This document shows, piece by piece, positions 21,730-34,411 of a stretch of 64,000 bases of DNA. The translations under genes were made by a program, and so were the position numbers. The notes beneath the pieces are model-generated. The model ran no database searches and was not told the DNA's origin. It saw only the letters and a list, made by a program, of their open reading frames with translations. Every line of letters begins with the position of its first letter. Within the stretch, counting starts at the first letter, position 1. This stretch comes from Podospora comata (lineage: Eukaryota > Ascomycota > Sordariomycetes > Sordariales > Podosporaceae). The stretch covers positions 2,232,001 through 2,296,000 of the forward strand of contig CP071494.1 in assembly GCA_017354895.1 (NCBI GenBank), read 5' to 3'.

Positions 21730-24700
21730 GGCTGAATGGAGCTCCAGAGGGGCTTTGTCTGTTCGATTCCAGCTGCAGGGTCGTCGCGTGGAGGGCAAGG
21801 ATAATGGTATCCATCAAAGAGGGCGATGTGACTTTGCTGTAGGAACCCGAGGATACATGATATCCGCAAAAAGAGCGTATTGATACTTTGCCATGACGAG
21901 AGAATGCGGCACGTTCCCAGAGTTGCGTGAAACTTGCCCCGAGAGAAGGCCTGTTGGCCAATTGGTTGATACTGGATAGTGCCGAACCACCATTGGCAGA
22001 GTGGCAAGTTATGCCATGCCATGCCTTGTTCGGCTTAGGGTATGCCGTTGGATATGCAAGGGTGCTATACCGCGACAAACCTTCAAGGTGCCCATCTTGA
22101 TAGATGTTGTCCGTGATGTCCCTACCAAGGCAACTTGAGGTTATTCCAACTCGGCTGATCATCAACAACTACGGTGACCCAACGCTCTGGGTCACTTTCG
22201 TTCCGAGCTCGCCTGGTCAGCCCTGGCATTTAAGCTGGTATTGAAAGGTTTGCCCCGCAAAACCGCCGCGGAGAGTCGGCCCAATGCGGTTAGACTGTTG
22301 GTTTTACTGCCACCCTTCAACCGTTTGGAGTTGGAATCTTGACTTCTTTTCTTTTCACTTTCCAACATCGATTTTCTGATCTTCTTGTACTTCAACTTTC
22401 ACGGGGTTACCGATGCAGCAATACATCTCGTGAGAGCTTCACGTTTCATTTCCATCAATTGGCCGGAGCGTATTCAGCTGGAGTCGGTTCCCAATCCGGA
22501 AGTCATGGCGATACATCGCGTATTCGCGGCAACACATCAACTGCCTGTGACCGCAACTTGGAGTCCCTGATCTGGCTTAATTCCGATGCATCACAGCGCC
22601 ACCTTCACGCTACATCCCCTATGAAACACCTCTACGACTTTGCCGTCGTTTATTCCAAATGGCGGAGGCACAAACAAGCCGATTGCAAGATCGCCGTCAC
22701 CCAAGTTTGGTACCAGCGCATGTGGTCAGCAGCTCTGCAGCAAGAGGGCGCGGCGCGGGGGGAAACATTGCGAGCTATTAACCGACCCTGCCTCGGATTA
22801 GTGTTTCGATCTCGTCGGAAGCGTACCTATGCCACATCTTCGTACATACAGCCGAAGAAACCGTCGGATGCCGCCTTTGTCAGCTGTACCATCGACGTTG
22901 TAGTAGATGACCTCTACCGCAATTGTCGTCAGCGGATTCAGAACCCGAACACCGATCTTTGCAACACCGAAATCCGATCATCAACCTGTTGTGCATGCTG
23001 TCACGATGAAGTCAAATCCTAGTTGCGATCCCGTCGCTGCCTGTGACTCCCAGCCGATATGTTTTCCGCACTAAAAGATTACCCATTGGGGCGCAGCTGA
23101 CTATTCTCTACCAGGACATGGAACTACCTAGTTTTGTTTTCCATCTTACGGCCCAAGCTCTCGTCGTCGGCAGCTATGACGTGTCGGCGTTGAACCCTCC
23201 TGTTCATAGGAACATTCGAGCCCGGGTGATCCGCCCCAGTGGACGCCAGGGACTTCGCTAACGAAGCCCATGATGCCTAAACAGGAATCTTGTTCGTGCC
23301 TGGGTCGAACTGCCTCTCCCACATGGCCCTAGGCAACAATATGCTGTCAAAGGAGATGCAATATCTTCACCACAGTGAAGACGTCAAGGCCGAAGAGCGA
23401 GACAGTGCCGTCACCGACATCTGGCCCTCATGGAATCAAACGAAGAGTCCACTACGCATACCCGGATCGCCCAGGAAAACCGGATGCCGAGGTAACATTG
23501 CGTCGATACGAGCTTCTGGTCATGCCGTCAGGCTATCGAAAGTTCTTTCTTGTCACTGATAGAATCCCTCCAAACAGGCCGAGGGGAAGCACGCGAATAT
23601 TTTTCTCAACGTTGAAGAAACTCAATGTGAAGCTTGAAGAATACTTCGGAGCTAACAGCTTTGGGGACGATATCGTCAGCAACTCACTTACATCCGGTCT
23701 TGGCGCAAGCGGGAGATCTCCGAGTCGAAAAGTCTTGGCTTTCCATTCTTAACCACGACAAGCTTTCCCCCAGTCCGCTACCAGACTTGGGACCCGCCGT
23801 TCAGCCAGCAAGCCACTCCCTCCCTTTCCTCAACACCGGTAGTCAATTGCACCTTGCCGAGTAGGTTGGTGCCACGCGCAGTATTCTCACTAAGCCCTAC
23901 GCATGGCTAATATCGGGGTGTCACGTCAAACTAGCACCTCTAGCGTGACACAGGCGAATCAAGGTATGGTCTAAATAATGCTAGGGCACGGCAGAAGAGC
24001 CCTGTAGAGCCCATCGACTAGGCCCATGTTCCCCTGAGGCGAGTATTCCGTTAGCTTCCAGGCAGGTATTTATTGCCTGTCTTCGATGAAAGGTTTCGCC
24101 CCCAAACAAATGAACACTTACAGATCAGCTGTGTAATTGTTCATGCAAGGACGTTTCCAGAGCCGAAATGTGGCGGCGGCAGAGCACGCAGTGCACATTG
24201 CAAATCAGGGATCGGTCGACACGATCGAAACAAGCTTCCGGCTTCATTATGGCCTGGCTTTGGAGGCTGTGGCACAACAACACCACGGGCATGGACATTC
24301 TAGTGGCCGCGGAGAAGCCAAAAGATTCCAACTTTGATGTTAGAGATGAGGTAAGCGACAATGTTATTGGCTGTGAATGCTGATCGGATTCACAAAACAG
24401 TGAGGGAAATACCACACGCACATCAAGATATGAGGAAGCAACCAATATCAGTGGACTTGATCTCTAGATTGGGAAGGCGACACCACAACACAGAAGAGTC
24501 ACAGACTTGATATCTTGCATATCGCAAGGGTTCTCCCGTGACAGTCTCGGGGGGCGGAATCGGCTGTGATTGGGCGCCAGATCAGCAATTGAGGCTGAAG
24601 CAGGTAAGCCTTGGCTACATGATAGTACATATTCACATAACCATCAGGAGAACAGGAGTGGGTTTGAGGACGTCCAGAGAGGGCATAGGTGAAAGGAGGT

Positions 24701-25537
24701 TGCCGTCTCACCTGCAAAGATCACTAAACCAGCAGTGATTGGCAGAACAGTGCATGCTCTGGCTGTGTTTAGTTGACCGGATTACTCAACCCACTGGCTC
24801 TACTATTTCATTCCCGCACATGCTGCAAGGCCCCTGGAACCGATCTTACTCGATTTTCCCTCCAGTCTTGTGTTAGGTAATACTTTGGTACATGTGAAAA
24901 CAAAGATAGGCCCGGGCTAGGCAGGGATCTCGGAAATGGGTGTAACGGTTGCTGAGTTAATCACCATTTTCCACGTTGCGGAGACACACCCTTCTTTTTA
25001 CTTGGCTACCTAGAGTAAACCCCGGACAATCACACGGGGCGGCATTCTAGCGTACGGCGGTAGCTGCAAGCAAAGGACATACGCCTCCCGAAGCTGTCAT
25101 CCTGGGCGTCATGTTCTTCCCACACCTGGCTACCTGGCTGCTGCTTTACCTACACAAACTACTTAGCTGGTATGTCATCATGAGGGGGGAGGAGGAGAAA
25201 CGAGGGGTGATTGTGTGTGTTACTTGCAGCCACTCCATGTACGTAGAAAGGAACCTCGGAATTAAGAAGCGGGTATAAACTTGGGGGTGGTTGTGATGAG
25301 GGGGGCGGAAGAAACTGGGTTACAGTATGGAGGAATATAACTTGAAGCTCCCTCCCCCACATGGAAGTTCGGATTCAGCTCGAGAGAGATTCAGCAAACA
25401 AGGTTTTGGTATAGCTATAAAAACATTGAAGTTGTGTGTTGAATACTGGGACATACTCTACCACTTACTACATCTTACCCTTTTTTCTTACGAGTTACCC
25501 AAACCAGATACCAACCACCATTTAATTCCAACCAAAA
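21730..25537. other. Gene-poor stretch of 3.8 kb
   Basis: No open frame here shows a recognisable domain, membrane plan or convincing splice structure. Frames at 22339-23022 and 23375-23752 are the longest and look random. There is no long terminal repeat, terminal inverted repeat, poly-A tail or CRISPR-like array that I can see. The left end should hold the promoter of the C78 gene, the right end the leader of the Zn2Cys6 gene. The remainder could be degenerate mobile DNA, a non-coding transcript or lost genes. Confidence 0.45.
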
Positions 25538-26655
25538 ATGGCAGACACTCTAAAGAGGACATTCCATGGTGAGTAAACCCCCTGCCAAGACTTTGTCATC
25601 AACCCCAACCTGCCTTACCTCACCCACACCCATCATCATCATCATCATCATCATCATCACCATTGTATCTTTCCCTCCCATTCGGAGGGACGGGAAAGCA
25701 ATATACATGCATACACTTTCCTGACATCAGCTAACCACCACCCTTTTCCCCCACAGGCTGCCTAACCTGCCGCAAACGCAAAGTCCGCTGCCTCGGCGGC
25801 TCCCCCTCCTGCCAAAACTGCTCCCGCATGAACATCACCTGCCACTCCTCCTTCGAGACCAACCTCCGCATCAGGGTGTCAACGCCCACAGGACAAAAAC
25901 TGGTGGACAACAGGCCTGCCCCCCCTATCCGGGGACCTCGCCGTTGTTTACCGCAACCCCCGGCGGCAGCACCAGCACCAGCGTTTGACCACACCCACCA
26001 ACACCAACAAAACGAGACCTATCCCTCCATCACGTTCGAACCTCACTTTTCGTCGTTTTCCCTGTCTGAACCACCACCACCGCCGACAGCGGGTTATGGG
26101 CAGGGTCAAGGTGGTGGATTGGCCGTTCAAGTCCCACCACAGTATACCACCACCACCACTTCAGCAGCGGTTTCGATCCCTAGTTTCGACAACGGGCTGT
26201 ACAACTGGAACACCAGCTTTGACTTTTCGTGTGTAGATCCCAGCCTTGACCCCGGTTTTGGGAATGGATTCAACAATGGGGTTTCGGCGGGGATGGTGAA
26301 CAGCAGCAGCACGATGGGGTACGGGGATTTGATGCCTGGACTGCTGCTGCCGCCAGGGTTTGCTACTTCGGCCCAGATGCCTGGGTTGGTGGTGGTATCG
26401 TCGGAGAGTGACTTTGGTGGTGGTGGTGGTGGTGGTGGTGTTTTTCTTCAGGGTGGGCAGGAAGGGACGAAGGAGTGGGTTCCTAAACGGAGGAAGAGGA
26501 GTAAGAAGGTTGTTGAGAAGGAGGGGGAGGGGGAGGGGGGTGGGTGGTCATATCACAGGTGAGTTTTGAAGAGGCTATGGATTCGTTTGGCCTTGTTGGT
26601 GGTGATGCAATCTGGCTAACAAGTCGATAGACCACAGCCTTACCACTTGGCATAG
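25538..26655 (+). CDS. Short Zn2Cys6 binuclear cluster protein
   Basis: Three exons (25538-25568, 25757-26558, 26631-26655) give 285 residues. The zinc cluster is C12-x2-C15-x6-C22-x6-C29-x2-C32-x6-C39, with the basic RKRKVR loop typical of fungal transcription factors. The rest is low complexity: proline, threonine, glycine and asparagine rich, with a basic KRRKRSKK segment near residue 255 that could be a nuclear signal. The middle homology domain found in most Gal4-type regulators is absent. The last exon is short and was accepted because a GTGAGT donor at 26559, a GGCTAAC branch and a GATAG acceptor keep the frame. If unspliced, the protein ends two codons after YHR. DNA target and pathway are unknown. 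Confidence 0.75.
25631..25659 (+). repeat. CAT microsatellite in intron 1 of the Zn2Cys6 gene
   Basis: About nine and a half CAT units lie in the first intron, upstream of the branch site. Simple repeat, likely polymorphic in length. Confidence 0.85.
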
Positions 26656-27487
26656 CCAGTTTTCTCTTGAAAGTCAACATAGTCCAGAAGGGCTCCAGTC
26701 ACGGAGAAGGTATAACTTTGGTACCAGCCAGCTCATGCCATGATGCTCTGATGAGGGCTCAGCCATGGGAGACGACCACCCCGTGGGCTCAGACCAGAGC
26801 TTGCAGCATTTTTACCGCCTACCGCAGCGAGAGGGGACACATTGAGGATAACAGCGACACGGAAACCGAGGGAGAAATGATAGCCGCCCCTCTTTCACGT
26901 TGGTGAAAACAATGTTTTCCCGTTGCATGACATGATCCGCTGTTGAACTACACGAGAGCACCGATCAAGACCACCAGCCGGGCGCAGAAGAGAAACCAGT
27001 TCCACCAGTTGCCTTCGAAACTCGAGTACACGCAGCGGGGGCACCCGAGAGGTCAAGATACCAGTGAGGTTGAGGAGGAGTTGAGAAAGGTGGGATGGGA
27101 TGGGAGGGGAGTCGGAATCCCGAGATCGAGCCATCTCAAAGTATGACTGTGAGAGAGACGGGGTTCGAAGCTGACAAGAAGAAGAGAGACATGAAGTGTG
27201 GCATATCAGACGAGATGAATAGATATAAACCTTTTGCAATTATCCGTGTTCTACAACTTGGCGCACACAGTAAAAATCGTTTGTTTACGCAACTTTACGT
27301 TTCAACCCGTTACGCCGAAATCAAATTTTAGCGGGGGCACACTTTCACTTATACATTTTTTTCTCACCACCCGCTCTCCTCTCACTCACTCCACTACTCA
27401 TATTAATCTCACTCACCACTCACTCTCACCATCCACACCTCCTAAATTCTACCCCCTTTTCACCCCCAATATTTCACACCCGCAAAC
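26656..27487. other. Intergenic between the Zn2Cys6 gene and FAP7
   Basis: Holds the 3' end of the Zn2Cys6 gene and the C/T-rich leader of FAP7 at about 27350-27487. No gene or repeat seen. Confidence 0.5.
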
Positions 27488-28162
27488 ATGACAAGAACCC
27501 TCCCAAACATAATCCTAACCGGCACCCCAGGCACAGGCAAAACAACCCACGCCTCCCTCCTAGCCGAGCGCACCCCCCTCCGGCACCTCTCCATCAACGA
27601 CGTCGTAAAAGACAAGGGCTGCCACGAGGGCTTCGACGAAGAATACCAGTCCTGGATCGTAGACGAGGACAAGCTCCTCGACGCGATCGAGGAGCAGGTC
27701 AAGGAAGGGGGGTGGATCATCGACTGGCATGCCTGCGACCTCTTCCCCAAGAGCTGGGTTGACTTGGTGGTTGTGTTGCGCGCCGGGACGGAGGTGTTGT
27801 TTGATCGGTTGAGTAAACGGTAGGTTATCCCCTCCCCCCCTCCCCCCCCCCTCCCCCCCTCTCCCTTCCTCTGGATTTGGAGGGTACATGTCTGGAAAGG
27901 GAGGGGGAAAGAGTGGTGTGGGACAGGGCAGGAGGAAGATGAATTGATCGCTGACGGGAAGAATAGAAACTACCCCGACCACAAACTCCAAGAAAACCTC
28001 GACAGCGAAATCATGGACGTCCTCCTCCAAGAAGCCCGCGACAGCTACGACGAGGAGATCGTCGTCGAGCTCCAGTCCGGCGACGCCGACGAGCTAGAGG
28101 CAAATGTCGAGAGGATTGAGGCTTGGCTGGAGCAGTGGAAGAAGGATAATAACCAAAGCTAA
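27488..28162 (+). CDS. FAP7: Fap7 / adenylate kinase isoenzyme 6
   Basis: Two exons (27488-27819 and 27967-28162) give 175 residues, the usual size. The Walker A loop is GTPGTGKTT near residue 12. The AK6 signature GGWIIDWHACDLFP follows near residue 75, then VVLRAGTEVLFDRLSKR and the C-terminal NYPDHKLQENLDSEIMDVL helix. Fap7 is an ATPase with adenylate kinase activity. It binds Rps14 and is needed for the last cleavage of 20S pre-rRNA during small ribosomal subunit maturation. The intron contains a poly-C tract. Intact, with the start at the first ATG in a good context (AACATGACA). Confidence 0.95.
27829..27868 (+). repeat. Poly-C tract in the FAP7 intron
   Basis: Runs of up to nine or ten C broken by single T bases make up the 5' third of the FAP7 intron. 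Homopolymers of this kind are prone to length change and sequencing error, but the exon frames on each side are unaffected. Confidence 0.8.
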
Positions 28163-29169
28163 CTTGTCTTTTCCTTATCAAAATTGGAGTTGGGATGGCA
28201 TGGGGAAATTTGATGGGTCACATTTTTCACATGACGATTGGTTTTCAGTACCTTAGCTAAGGAAAGTAAAATTTTCAAAACCATGAGACACACATTCTCC
28301 CTGACTTAAACTGTGTGAAATATCAACATCAAGATGGCTGCAGCGAGTGAGTGAGTCGTCGGGCATCAAACCGTTCATCTCATATCAGAATGCATTAAAC
28401 GAGGTTTTTAGTAAGGTTTTCTATGGCGTAATGATACATCGCAATTACCAAAGTTACAGCCACTCAGCTCGTCCAGAACCTATCAATGACAACAGACGAT
28501 GATATCAACAGCATCAATCATAGAATATTCAAAATCCTAAATCCTCTCCTTATATAAGAGGATTATCTATGCACCTTATACAACCCCTACTCCCTCTACA
28601 TGCACCCACCCAAGCACTTCAAGTAAAAATCAAGTAAAAATCAAGAATAAAACCACGAAACCATCAATCATCTTTCATGCTCTTCTTGCTTCTACTACCT
28701 ACACAACAACTAAACACCACACAGCTAGCTACAAGAAACAACACCCTTCCCCTCCTCTGTTTGGCCAAACAGAAAAAAAAAGAAAAAAAACAGAACCAAT
28801 GCCCCAACCGGGCCAGCCAGCAGTAAAGCAAGCCTCTTCTTCCTCCTTCCCTCCTCCAACAAGTCTAACACCCAACAACAATTATCATATCTATTTAACA
28901 TTTTTCCTCCCTTTACCAAACCAACCAACCCATCAATCCATCCATCTTCCAACGCCAACCCCATCCCCCAACTGCCGACTCAACTTTGTAAAAAGGTATG
29001 TATTGTAATTTTATCCTCATGAAACCACCACTATAACAACACACCCCATATGTAGTGTATCCGTGGCATAAATTTCACACTCACCCCAACCACCCCTACT
29101 TCTCTCAACTACTAACCAAACCACCTCACTCCCCGTTCCTGCGCAAGAACAAACCCCCCACTTCCCCCT
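28163..29169. other. Intergenic between FAP7 and myosin V
   Basis: AT-richer than the coding parts, with A and T runs that suit 3' untranslated ends of the two convergent genes. No gene recognised. Confidence 0.5.
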
Positions 29170-29358
29170 TCATCCGCTGTTACTCCTAGACTTCAGCATG
29201 ACATTCCTGGCGGCGGGCGGCACCGGTCCACTATTCCCACTCCCATTCCTCCACGAACTCAACAGCACACTCGCCGGCCTCTGATGATGATGATGGCTCG
29301 ACCCCCTCGGAGACGGCTGCTGTTGTTGTTGAAAACCCAGAAACGAGCGAGGAGCCAC
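29170..29358 (-). other. In-frame open extension after the myosin V stop
   Basis: Directly after the TAG stop of myosin V (29361-29359) the same frame stays open for 62 codons to a TGA at 29170. It reads glutamine- and histidine-rich sequence, then NSGPVPPAARNVMLKSRSNSG. It has no ATG near its start, so it could be translated only by stop readthrough, by an unseen splice, or if the TAG is a recent change. It may also be plain 3' untranslated sequence. Confidence 0.3.
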
Positions 29359-32300
29359 CTAGGCGCTCGCCTGTATCGATCCCGGGCCCTCCTCCATCTC
29401 CTGAAGATCATTCATGCTGTGCGTGTCAAAGTCGCCCGCCTGCGACCCAAACTCGAGCTTCTCTTGCTGGGCAATAGCCTGCTGGGAGACAATCTCGGCC
29501 AGGCGCTTCAACCGTGGGGTTTGGAGCCCTATTCATCATTAGTTAGCAGACATTCTCACTTGTACCCTCACGGGGAGAAAGAAGAAGAAAAAAAAAACTC
29601 ACAAGACGGCGTATAAGTCTCCAAAGCAGTAATCACTCTCGGCTCCGCAATCTCATACGGCCCGCTGTCGTCCATATCGACAGCCTGCAGCAGCAACACA
29701 TCGCTCTTCTCCGTCACCCTCGACGCCACCGCCTTCATAATCTCGCCATTGATCGGCTGCTCGTAATCCGCCACCAGGTACTGGTTCAGCAGCTTCTGGA
29801 TCTGGTTGGGCGACAGCATCCAGCAAATGTCCTGAATGATCTCGATGTCGTTGAGCGTCGCCTTCTTGAGCTGCAACAGCTTGGTCGCCTGCATCAAGTG
29901 CTCCAGCTGGAGCGTCCCCTCGGGCATGTCGTGGCTCTTGCACCACTCCTCGATACGGGTGATGTTGTAGTTGATCTGCAGACCACGCTTCCAAGAGAGG
30001 AAGTTGCGGCGCATGAGCAGATCGTTGAACGCCGTCACACCAACAAGCCTGAGCAGCTCGGTGATGGTCTGGGTAATGATGGAATCCTCAAGGTAGTAAG
30101 CCTTCATGGCGCGGAAGACGCTGTTGAGAAGCGACAGCAAGTTATCCATGCTGTACGCGGGAGCAGAGTTGCCCTGCAAAAGCTTGCCAAGGAACCTGTT
30201 GTTTTCGTTTGTGACGAAGCCCGGCAGGGACTGCGACTCGATGATGGCGGGCACAATCATCTTGTTAAGCTTCTTCTTGAGCACCTTCATCCAGGTGTGG
30301 TAAATGTTGAACTCGAGACTCTCGAGATCGTGCTTGACAATCTCCAACAGGCGGTCATACTCATAGTTGTCCGTCTTTTGGGCCTCGTACCAGTCCTCGG
30401 CGAGGAAGACAAAAGACAGCATCTCGTGGACGTTGGAGAGCCAGAACGCACCGGGGTTGATAGCCTCCTCGTCGTCGTGGTTCATCACCTCCTGCTGAAT
30501 CGACTGCATGACGTTGGCAAGGAACCGCTCCGACTCCTTGACGAAGCCGTTGTTCCACATCTCGGACGTCACCAAGTTGATGAGATACGAAGGGAAAAGG
30601 ACCTCCTTGTCGGTAGGGGCAGGGTTGCTGGATGGCGAAGGGATCTTGAGGTTGCGAATAAGGCCAATGGTGACCTCCTGGTTCAGGCCCTCCTCATCGG
30701 CAAGGAGACCTTCCAACTCCATCTCGATGCTATCAATACCGGGAATAAATGTCGAACCGGAAAGAGTAGTCTGGCGGTTCATGCCAGGAACAGCCATGGA
30801 GACAGGGCGGGGGTTGTAGGCCATGCTGTACCTATCCATCTCGCGAGGCTCTGCACCCGCACTCCGTCTCTTGGGCTTCTTGGACGACACCAGATTGATG
30901 AGACCGGCCGGCGCAGCAGACGCCGGTCCGTTCCCGTTGACAAGCTCGCCGTTGACAGGAGCAGCTCTTCTAGCCTGCTCCAGTGCCTCTTGAAGCTCAG
31001 CAATCTGTTGCCTGAGCGAGTTCTTCTCAACCTCGGACTGCTCGCTCTGCTGGCGCGCAGCCTCAAGCTCCTCGTTGGTAGCGCGGAGGCTCTCCCGAAG
31101 TTGTCGCTCCTCCTCTTGCATCCTCTTCACATTCGCCGTCGACTCCTCAAAGCTAGTCTGCAGCTTCTTCATCTCCGCCTCCATAGCCTCCAGACGAGCA
31201 GCCGCAATACCAGCCTGGTTGGCCTCAGTCTGCAGCTCCTTCGTCCTAGCCTCCAGAGCATTGTGCCTATTTCTCCAAATGGCAACCTGCCCTTCATAGT
31301 TCTCCACCTGCACCTTCAACTCCTTGTTCTGCGCCTTCATGGTACCCAAAGACTGCGTCAACTCAACGACCTTGTTCTCCAGCTTGTAAGAGATCTGCTT
31401 CAAGTCACGAGCCTCGGCACGGACAACCTTGTACTCCTTTCGAGCAGTCTTGCCACGCCACAAGCTCTGCACAATGACAATCTTGCGGCGGTAGTCTCTC
31501 CAGGCACGAAGCTGTTGTCTCGAGCGCCAGTTGCGCTGAATGATAAGAACAGCGTTGCCAACCCGGGTCTCCATGATCTCCTTGCGGCGCAGATAACCCT
31601 TGATAGCGGCCTGAGCGCGAATGACATCGTTGCGGATAACGAGGAACTCTCTCCTCTGCTTGAAACCACGCCAGTTCTTTTGGATGGTAACCGCAGCCCT
31701 GATCGTCCGCAGCTCCTGAGCCTCCTTGCGGGCCCTGTAGCCCCGGAAGAGAGCCTGGAAGCTGACAATGGCACCCCTGGCAGCAAGATACTTCTTGCGG
31801 TAGTACTTGGCCTTGAGGTTCTTTTGAATGAGAATGGCGCAGTCGTTGAGACGGGTCGTCCTCAGGTTCTCCAAAAAGGCAAGCATACCCGCCCTGAAGA
31901 AGATCTTGGTCAGACCCATCTGGTACTTGTCCATACCCGGGGCCACCTTGTTGGCGCCGAGGGCTTTGGTCAGGATGGCATCGGCCATCTGCCTAATTTC
32001 CGAGGTCCATTGCTGCGACGGCACCAACATGTAGTACCGCAGCGCAAACTCCTCATACGTCCACCTCGTGGGGTAACCCGCACAACTAATACGGACTGTT
32101 TCGAGAACACCGCAGGCGCGGAGCTGGCTGAGAACCATGGGGCCCTCAAACTTCCACGCCTCTTTGGCCTCGTTGGGCTTGATACATCTGATGTAGTGCA
32201 CATCAGTGCTGTTGATGGTGGTCATGAGCTCGATCAGCGAGGACTTGAAGATGCCTCCCAGAGTGGGCTTGCGGTTGACGGCGACGCCAATTCTCCTACC

Positions 32301-34411
32301 GGCCGCCGGCTTCACCGCATTAGAGCTTGCCTGGGCGAGGTCCTTCTCCCGCACCGCCGACGCGGCATCCAACACCTGGCCGAGGAACGCATTGGTCGAC
32401 GCGCGCAGTACCGCCATGTGTTCGTCGGGAACCGTGTCACGGTTCTTTTCTATGAAACCGTCCGACTCATACGTGACGTCGATGGCATAGTGGCAGACGG
32501 TGAAAGACGACTTGCCGAACCTTGGCTTCTTGTAGAACTTGTGCTTGTCGGCAGCATAGTTGTGGTGGAGCTTGGTGACAAACTGCTCATCAGATCCCAT
32601 AGGCAGCCTGGATTCTTCATCAAGGAGAGAAAGAATACCGAGCTTGCCCTCAATCAAATCGATACAGGGCTGGTTATCCGCGAAATCAATAAAGGTCCAG
32701 TCGATCTTCTCCCTGAGATACTCCTCCTGCTCAAGCTTGAAGACGTGCTGGTTGAACTCTTGCTGCAGCTTCTCGTTGGCATAGTTGATGCAGAACTGCT
32801 CAAACGAGTTCTTGGCGAAATGTTCGAAACCGTAAATATCGAGCACACCGATAAACGACTTGACCCTGCTGAGAACCTCCTCGGTCGCCAAGCTCCTGTT
32901 GATAATCTCCACCAGCCAGTCGAACAAGCTAGAGTAGATGAACTTGGCCACGGAATCCCTGACAACGATAGCCTGAGCTTGCGACAGGTTCGAAGTGATC
33001 TTCTCGCCACGAGTGACAAGCTGCTTCTTGACAATCCACTTGGCAAACTCGGGGGCATCAATACCGAGAATCTCGCAAGCCTTGACCAACGATGGCTCCG
33101 TCGCAGCGAGCACGCTTTCCGTCCTGGACGCCCCGATCTTTACGTTGCCGAGGTGGAGCAAACCGGCAAGCAGCTTAAAGATCTCGGCCTGCTCGCCCTC
33201 GCTCACACCAATCGTCGTCAGCGACTGCTTCGTCGCCTTGAATTCTGCCTTGTCGTCCACGCCGTCAATCGTCGGGGTGTTGCCCTGGTTGAGGTAGTCA
33301 AACTGCTCAATAGGCAGCAGACCCAGCTCCTGGCGCTCCTTGTCCGTCACACCGGCCACGAGCTGGTAGAAAATGTGATAATTCCTCTCCTTGAGCGGCT
33401 GGAAGACCAATCTCGACCGTTCCAGCAAATATGTCCTGATCTTAGCTCCGATAATATTTGTTTCCTTGTCGAACATGATTTCAATGTACTTTCCGAACCG
33501 CGAGGAGTTGTCGTTTCTCGTCGTCTTGGCGTTACCGAAGGCTTCCATGATGGGGTTGGTGGCCAGGATAGCCTCTTCGGTCTTGCTCATCGCCTCTGGG
33601 CCCTTCTTTGCCCTCGATCCCGGGCTGTCTGATGGATGTCTTGTCGCGAAGTATCGCATGATGTACTTGGCGCTGACAGTTTTACCAGCACCGGACTCAC
33701 CAGACACGACGATGGTCTGGTTCTTGTTGTCGCGCAGCATGTCCCTATTCCCAACGTCAGCCAACCGCCTGTGTGCCAAACCTCGCATCCACCGCGGGTC
33801 CCTACATGAAAGCTTCCTCAGCAATGGCAAACAGGTGAGGAGCTTGTGTGGCTCTCTGCTTCCCAGCATATACTTGCACCATGCCAGGTACGTAGAGGGA
33901 ATCGACGCGAGCAAAGGGGTTGGTTGCTATCAGCACAATACCGGAGTATGTGTAGATCTCTTTTTGGAGGTATCGAAGGCGAATGGCCTGCAGAACTGTA
34001 TTCCGGCAAATATCGTCAGCATGCTGTTGCCTCGTGCCATCTCTCCATCCTCCACCGCCATATCATCTTTGGGCTATTTACCGGCAGGCTCGTTGAGATG
34101 GGAAAGATTTGTCAAATCATCGCTGGCTTCGAGCATGGTAGGGTTCATCAGAGGAGGTAAGGACGGGTCGTTGCCGGACTGGAGGGCCTCCAGCGAGACC
34201 TCCAGTTCCTTGGTCTGCAAACACAACAGAAGTCAGCGTTTTGGATGAGCTTCCAGCGAGTATCAAAGCTGCCTACCTCGTCATTTTCTAACCGGAAAAT
34301 GAGCTTGACTTTGTCCCCATCTACCGTCTTCTTGACAACCTCAGACGCAACCCAGCCCTCGGTTGCGTCGGGCTGCCACGCTCGCGTGCCAACATCATAA
34401 CTCTCAGACAT
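29359..34411 (-). CDS. MYO2: Class V myosin heavy chain
   Basis: Five exons (34411-34277, 34214-34082, 33995-33806, 33744-29603, 29528-29359) give 1589 residues, typical for fungal myosin V. The order is: an SH3-like N-terminus (TRAWQPDATEGWVASEV); the motor with P-loop GESGAGKT, switch 1 NDNSSRFGK and switch 2 LDIYGFEHF; six IQ-type repeats beginning near residue 780 (ILIQKNLKAKYYRKKYL, VSFQALFRGYRARK and others); a coiled coil rich in E, Q and L from about 900; and a globular dilute-type cargo-binding tail. It carries secretory vesicles, organelles and mRNAs along actin to sites of polar growth, with formin-built cables as the track. A formin gene lies at the right end of the window. Intact; for the region beyond the stop see 29170-29358. 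Confidence 0.96.

Noticed and set aside
21727-21772. TGGCTGAATGG followed by GTTCGATTCC, which resemble tRNA A and B boxes
   Set aside because: The two boxes start only 32 bases apart, too close for a tRNA. No acceptor or anticodon stem can be drawn, and the site overlaps the start of the C78 gene.
22339-23022. A 227-codon frame in the gene-poor stretch
   Set aside because: Composition looks random, with many Cys, Arg and Ser. No domain or splice signals were recognised.
29898-33632. A 1244-codon open frame on the plus strand opposite the myosin V main exon
   Set aside because: It is the mirror of a long GC3-biased exon. Its translation is rich in L, V, R and H without domains, and the myosin frame on the other strand is unmistakable.
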